From Endomicrobiia bacterium (GTDB lineage: Bacteria; Elusimicrobiota; Endomicrobiia; Endomicrobiales; Endomicrobiaceae): 9,254 bases of DNA. The stretch covers positions 1 through 9,254 of the forward strand of contig BNVV01000048.1 of NCBI GenBank assembly GCA_025998355.1. The letters run 5' to 3'. Of the stretch, positions 6,385-9,254 are shown one piece after another; position 1 is the first letter of the stretch, and each line of letters opens with the position of its first letter. Below the pieces are notes generated by a model, which was not told the origin of the DNA, did no database searches, and was given only the letters and a program-made list of their open reading frames with translations. The position numbers were made by a program, and so were the translations under genes.

Positions 6385-7361
6385 GCCGAATATACCATGC
6401 AGTTCCGGGATTTGAAGATCATTTAGAACATGAATTGGGGACCTGGCAGGAACAATGGGGTCCCCTTTATTATGCTGATCAGCATAATGCTGAAGGGCGC
6501 CCCTCCCCGTCCATAAACTCCCCCTCCGAAAGGAGGGCTCTTGCTTTTCCTTTTTGGCAGCAGAATGTCTGGCTTGAACCCTTCCGCCTGGAATTCAATT
6601 CCATCTCCGAAGCAGTTGCCGCACTCCGGGACATTCAGCGGAACTGGGCGCCGGCGCTCCACACCCAGTTCCGCCGGGCCGCCCTTATCCGGGACCAACT
6701 GCCCCCCATTTCCGCTAAACCCCGGCCCTTCCCCTGGCAGGTTCCCGATGCCCCCATGGGCGCATGGACCCTGCTGGACGCCCACACCCTGGTCGCCAGC
6801 CCCCGCTGTTCCAGCCCCTTCCCCGCCGGGGCTATCGAGTTTGAGGAAGACAAAATCGGCCCCCCCAGCCGGGCCTACCTAAAACTCTGGGAAGCCCTGG
6901 TTCGCTGCGGCAAATGGCCGGGACCGGGCGAAAAATGCCTGGATGCGGGGGCCAGCCCCGGCGGCTGGACCTGGGCTTTGGCCCGGCTTGGCGCACAGGT
7001 ATACGCTGTGGACCGGGCCCCCCTGGAAGACCGGGTCCTCGCCATGCCCGGCGTCACCGCCCTTAAGCACGATGCCTTCACCCTTACACCTGAAGATTTG
7101 GGCCCCATGGACTGGGTCTTTTCCGATGTTATCTGCTATCCCCCCCGCTTGTACGAATGGATACAGAAATGGCTTGCCTCGGGGCTTTGCAAAAATTTTG
7201 TCTGTACCATAAAGATGCAGGGCCAGGCGGACTACGAAACCACCCAGCTCTTTGCGGAGATCCCCGGCGGCACGGTGGTGCATTTGTATCACAACAAGCA
7301 TGAACTTACGTGGATCAGTATTCGTCCATCAGAAGAAAGTCCGGCAGGTATACATGTTTGA
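6381..7361 (+). CDS. rlmM: RlmM-type 23S rRNA 2'-O-methyltransferase
   Basis: A 326-residue SAM-dependent enzyme (E. coli RlmM is 366) of the FtsJ-like group, which methylates the 2'-OH of an rRNA nucleotide (C2498 in E. coli). The Rossmann-type part has the SAM loop CLDAGASPGGWTWAL (186-200) and YAVDR. The K-D-K-E catalytic set is complete: Lys168 (AYLKLWEAL), Asp249 (FSDVICYP), Lys278 (CTIKMQG) and Glu308 (HNKHELTW). The N-terminal 150 residues correspond to the RNA-binding part. The ATG overlaps the PilZ stop. Oddities: codons about 19-53 contain a cluster of inverted repeats and encode a Pro/Ser-rich stretch (GRPSPSINSPSERR) that looks inserted. The last 15 codons lie over the convergent ATPase gene, so the original stop was probably lost. 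Confidence 0.82.
   Translation: MSRIYHAVPGFEDHLEHELGTWQEQWGPLYYADQHNAEGRPSPSINSPSERRALAFPFWQQNVWLEPFRLEFNSISEAVAALRDIQRNWAPALHTQFRRAALIRDQLPPISAKPRPFPWQVPDAPMGAWTLLDAHTLVASPRCSSPFPAGAIEFEEDKIGPPSRAYLKLWEALVRCGKWPGPGEKCLDAGASPGGWTWALARLGAQVYAVDRAPLEDRVLAMPGVTALKHDAFTLTPEDLGPMDWVFSDVICYPPRLYEWIQKWLASGLCKNFVCTIKMQGQADYETTQLFAEIPGGTVVHLYHNKHELTWISIRPSEESPAGIHV
6437..6537 (+). repeat. Cluster of three inverted repeats inside the RlmM-type gene
   Basis: Three separate symmetric elements occur within 101 bp: GGGGACC (6437-6443) against GGTCCCC (6459-6465); a perfect 20-bp palindrome at 6469-6488 (half-site ATTATGCTGA); and a GC hairpin CCCTCC-GAAA-GGAGGG (6522-6537) with a GNRA-type loop. The reading frame stays open through all of them. 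Confidence 0.7.
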
Positions 7362-8568
7362 CCCCTTCTACTGAGGCGCTGCGGTTTTTTTCCAGGCTAA
7401 CCACATATTTGGGGTACTGATCCGGTATTTTAAGCAAGTTTCCGAATTCCCGTTCTATAATTTTGGGGTCATTGTTTATCATATAGGTAACCTGTACATA
7501 CAATCGTTCACTTCGCCTGGTACAGACAAAATCTATCTCGAATTTTTCGTACTCCCCGACAAATACTTCATAACCCCTGCGCCGCAATTCGGTATAAACG
7601 ATGTTTTCCAAAACCCCCGCAAGACGATCATCACTGTAACCCAGAATAGCATGGATAAACGAAACATCGGCTATGTAATATTTTTCCTGAACGTTGAGCA
7701 GCTTTTTACCCTTGATATCAAAACGCTGCGCCTTTTCAATGATATACGCCGCTTCCAGCGCCGAAATATACTCAAGAACGGTATCAACGCTTACTTTCCG
7801 TTTCTGGTTTTTAAAATAGTCAGAGATGCTGCGGGCGGAAAACAGGCGGCCCACATTATCAAACAGAAAGCGGACCAGCCGTTCCAGCATATCGGTATTT
7901 CTGATGTTGTTTCTCTGCATAACATCTTTAAGTACAACGGTGGAAAAAATATCACTTACTGCTTTATAAATAGTATTGCTGTTCATATCCTGAAAATAAT
8001 GAATTGCCGGAAATCCCCCCAGCCTGATGTAGTTCCATATACAGGTATCAATATCCCGGGAACCATCTTTTTCGCCATTTGGGGCAAACCCGGCGAAGCT
8101 GGCAAAGCCTTGGACAAACGCACGGTATTCCGCGAAGGAAAGGGTTCGTACGGTAAATTGAACATAGCGGCCCGAAAGCAGTGTGGCAAATTCCGACGCC
8201 AAAAGCTTTGAATTGGAACCGGTAATAAAAATCTCCGTCCGTTTTCCGGCAAAAAAAGTGTTAACTGCCCTTTCCCAGCCGGGAAGATTCTGTACTTCAT
8301 CCAGCAGCAGGTAGGTTTTTTCTTTGCCTCCTATTCGGGATTTAACCGTATTGGAAAACTTTCGAACCGTATTTATGGTATCGCTTTCAAGCTCAAGGTT
8401 GAGGTAAACCACATCTTCGCCCTTAACTCCGGAAGCAAGCAGTTCATCCCTTATCATTTCCAAAATTGTCGATTTGCCGGAACGCCGTATGCCGGTAAGG
8501 ATCTTGATAAACGGGGCGCCCATATAGGGCCGTATCTCTGACAGGTAACTTTCCCGTTTTATCTGCAT
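7315..8568 (-). CDS. AAA ATPase with DUF4143 domain
   Basis: A 417-residue protein of the widespread AAA_14/DUF4143 group. Walker A is GIRRSGKST (26-34), Walker B is YLLLDEVQ (86-93), and FITGSNSKLL (114-123) is the sensor-like motif. From about 205 to the end lies DUF4143: a helical region that resembles a winged helix, then a nuclease-like fold (ENIVYTELRRRGYEV 321-335, EIDFV 344-348, LYVQVTY 356-362). The usual E-x-K of PD-(D/E)xK enzymes is replaced by QV, as in many of these proteins, so cleavage activity is doubtful. Cellular role unknown; such genes are often mobile or phage-defence-associated. Codon use is AT-richer than in its neighbours. The promoter puts transcription start at the ATG, and no ribosome site is present. 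The 3' end overlaps the RlmM-type gene by 47 bp. Confidence 0.87.
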   Translation of the reverse strand: MQIKRESYLSEIRPYMGAPFIKILTGIRRSGKSTILEMIRDELLASGVKGEDVVYLNLELESDTINTVRKFSNTVKSRIGGKEKTYLLLDEVQNLPGWERAVNTFFAGKRTEIFITGSNSKLLASEFATLLSGRYVQFTVRTLSFAEYRAFVQGFASFAGFAPNGEKDGSRDIDTCIWNYIRLGGFPAIHYFQDMNSNTIYKAVSDIFSTVVLKDVMQRNNIRNTDMLERLVRFLFDNVGRLFSARSISDYFKNQKRKVSVDTVLEYISALEAAYIIEKAQRFDIKGKKLLNVQEKYYIADVSFIHAILGYSDDRLAGVLENIVYTELRRRGYEVFVGEYEKFEIDFVCTRRSERLYVQVTYMINNDPKIIEREFGNLLKIPDQYPKYVVSLEKNRSASVEGVKHVYLPDFLLMDEY

Positions 8569-8580
8569 ATAAACAGTATA
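8561..8580 (-). repeat. Promoter/start-codon inverted repeat, ATPase side
   Basis: Read on the - strand, TATACTGTTTATATGCAGA (8580 down to 8562) matches 8770-8788 on the + strand at 17 of 19 positions. The match covers the -10 box, the 6-base gap, the start codon (ATG here, GTG there) and the next codon CAG, in exact register. Confidence 0.75.
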
Positions 8581-8603
8581 GACCCCGGAATCTTCTGCGT
8601 CAA
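8575..8603 (-). promoter_or_regulatory. Consensus-like promoter of the ATPase gene, leaderless
   Basis: On the - strand, TTGACG (8603-8598), a 17-bp spacer and TATACT (8580-8575). The expected start point, about 7 bases after the -10 box, is the A of the ATG at 8568. No Shine-Dalgarno sequence is present. The nearest 22-bp dyad (8608-8629) ends 4 bp upstream of the -35 box. Confidence 0.75.
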
Positions 8604-8607
8604 GATA

Positions 8608-8708
8608 TTTGTCGACTGTAATCGATAAATATAAAGATTTCTAGTTTTTGTCGACTACAGTCGACGGATATCAAATATATTATGAATTTGTCGACTATAA
8701 TAGACAAA
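8608..8708. promoter_or_regulatory. Three 22-bp dyad sites, probable operators
   Basis: Three copies of an inverted repeat (half-sites TTTGTCGACT and AGTCGACAAA around two bases) lie at 8608-8629, 8647-8668 and 8687-8708, starting 39 and 40 bp apart. Left halves are identical in all three. The right half is AATCGATAAA in the first, AGTCGACGGA in the second and AATAGACAAA in the third. They occupy the centre of the divergent intergenic region, upstream of both promoters. Even spacing of near four helix turns suggests cooperative binding of a dimeric regulator. The regulator is not identified. Confidence 0.75.
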
Positions 8709-8766
8709 AAACCAATTAACCCAATGTGACGGAGCAAGCGCCTCTATAACACAAAACCGCATCTTA

Positions 8767-8775
8767 TGGTATACT
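8767..8775 (+). promoter_or_regulatory. Extended -10 promoter of the THUMP methyltransferase gene, leaderless
   Basis: TGGTATACT is an extended -10 box (TGnTATACT). The sequence 17 bp upstream (TAACAC, 8747-8752) is a poor -35 box. Transcription would begin about 8780-8782, at the GTG start, so this message also appears leaderless. Confidence 0.55.
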
Positions 8776-8788
8776 GTTCATGTGCAGA
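8770..8788 (+). repeat. Promoter/start-codon inverted repeat, methyltransferase side
   Basis: This is the second arm of the 17-of-19 inverted repeat whose other arm is at 8562-8580. The 189 bp between the arms hold the ATPase -35 box and the three dyads. Confidence 0.75.
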
Positions 8789-9254
8789 ATACGGTAACCG
8801 TGGCGGCCCTTTGTGCGGTGGGAGCGGAAAGGGTTGTTTCAAATGAACTGCGAAAGCTCGGGCTTACTATCCTTGATACGGGATTTGGGAAGGTGCGGTT
8901 CAGCGCCGATGTAAGCGGGATATACCGTGCGTTGATGGCCCTGCGGGCGGCGGACCGGCTGCTGCTGGAAACCACTTTTTTTGAAGCCATGGATTTTGAC
9001 GCCCTTTTTGACGGCGTAAAGGCGGTTCCCTGGGAAGATATGGTCCCCCGGGGCATGGGACTCCGGGTAACCAAGGTCCGGTCCAACCGCTCCCGGCTTA
9101 AGGCGGCCACCAGTATCCAGGCTATTGTCCACAAGGCTGCGGCGGAGCGGCTCTGCGCCGCCCATGGGATTCGGCGGCTCCCCGAGGGGGAAAAAACAGC
9201 GGAAATTCGGGTCTATGTGGAGAAGGACCAGGTGTCCCTGCTCTTGGACCTTTC
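8782..9254 (+). CDS. THUMP-domain class I SAM-dependent RNA methyltransferase (partial)
   Basis: The first 157 residues of a gene that runs off the window. The translation matches the N-terminal half of the RlmL/YpsC group: a ferredoxin-like start (TVAALCAVGAERVVSNELRK), then GKVRFSADVSGIYRALMALRAADRLLLE, FDALFDGVKAVPWEDMVP, LRVTKVRSNRSRLKAATSIQ, and AEIRVYVEKDQVSLLLDLS. The last three make up the THUMP RNA-binding domain. The catalytic methyltransferase domain (SAM loop, NPPY) should follow beyond 9254. The enzyme would methylate a guanine N2 in 23S rRNA if it follows RlmL. GTG 8782 is the only sensible start: ATG 8780 is out of frame and stops after five codons. No ribosome site is seen. 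Confidence 0.85.
   Translation, partial: MQNTVTVAALCAVGAERVVSNELRKLGLTILDTGFGKVRFSADVSGIYRALMALRAADRLLLETTFFEAMDFDALFDGVKAVPWEDMVPRGMGLRVTKVRSNRSRLKAATSIQAIVHKAAAERLCAAHGIRRLPEGEKTAEIRVYVEKDQVSLLLDL

Noticed and set aside
7651..8211. Open frame of about 186 codons on the + strand
   Set aside because: Antisense to the ATPase gene, whose motifs are intact. No recognisable domain in the + strand reading.
8780..8797. ATG 8780 as the methyltransferase start
   Set aside because: It is in a different frame and meets TAA after five codons. GTG 8782 opens the frame carrying the THUMP domain.

Overview
The window looks like a chromosomal segment of a moderately GC-rich bacterium. The gene set (PilZ protein, RlmM-type and THUMP-type RNA methyltransferases, a XRE-cupin regulator next to an acyl-CoA ligase, a DUF4143 ATPase) and the coding style fit a spirochaete, possibly a gut Treponema. 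That is recollection and inference, not proof. Housekeeping-like genes with GC-rich third positions (about 2450-7360 and 8782 onward) are interrupted by AT-richer, accessory-looking blocks (1-2450 and 7315-8780).

Region 1 (1-1347): a two-gene unit on the + strand. The first protein carries a LexA/UmuD-like S24 autoprotease domain with an intact Ser/Lys pair and a likely Ala-Gly cleavage site, but has a coiled coil where LexA has its DNA-binding domain. The second, 5 bases downstream, carries a helical N-terminal part, a winged-helix-like region and two C-terminal membrane segments. I do not recognise the pair as a named system. It is my best candidate here for an undescribed one.

Region 2 (1348-2450): mostly non-coding, decaying DNA. 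It holds five scattered copies of a TGATCGCTT repeat, a near-consensus sigma-70 promoter with no gene after it, a 22-bp direct repeat at two sites, the N-terminal remnant of a transposase, a broken Phd/YefM-type antitoxin fused to that remnant, and a short ORF that may be what is left of its partner.

Region 3 (2452-5934, - strand): a likely operon in the order XRE-cupin regulator, AMP-forming acyl-CoA ligase, AI-2E-family permease. A 12-bp perfect inverted repeat starts in the regulator's last codons and lies between regulator and ligase. Ligase and permease overlap by GTGA. The regulator probably controls activation of a carboxylic acid, and the permease may move a related compound.

Region 4 (5935-7361, + strand): a PilZ-domain protein overlapping (ATGA) an RlmM-type 2'-O-methyltransferase. 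The 5' part of the latter contains a dense cluster of inverted repeats. Its 3' end overlaps the convergent ATPase gene by 47 bp.

Region 5 (7315-9254): a DUF4143-type AAA ATPase (- strand) and a THUMP-domain RNA methyltransferase (+ strand, running off the window) diverge from a 213-bp intergenic region. That region has three 22-bp dyads at 39-40-bp spacing and two mirror-image -10/start-codon segments (17 of 19 bases identical), both predicted to give leaderless mRNAs.
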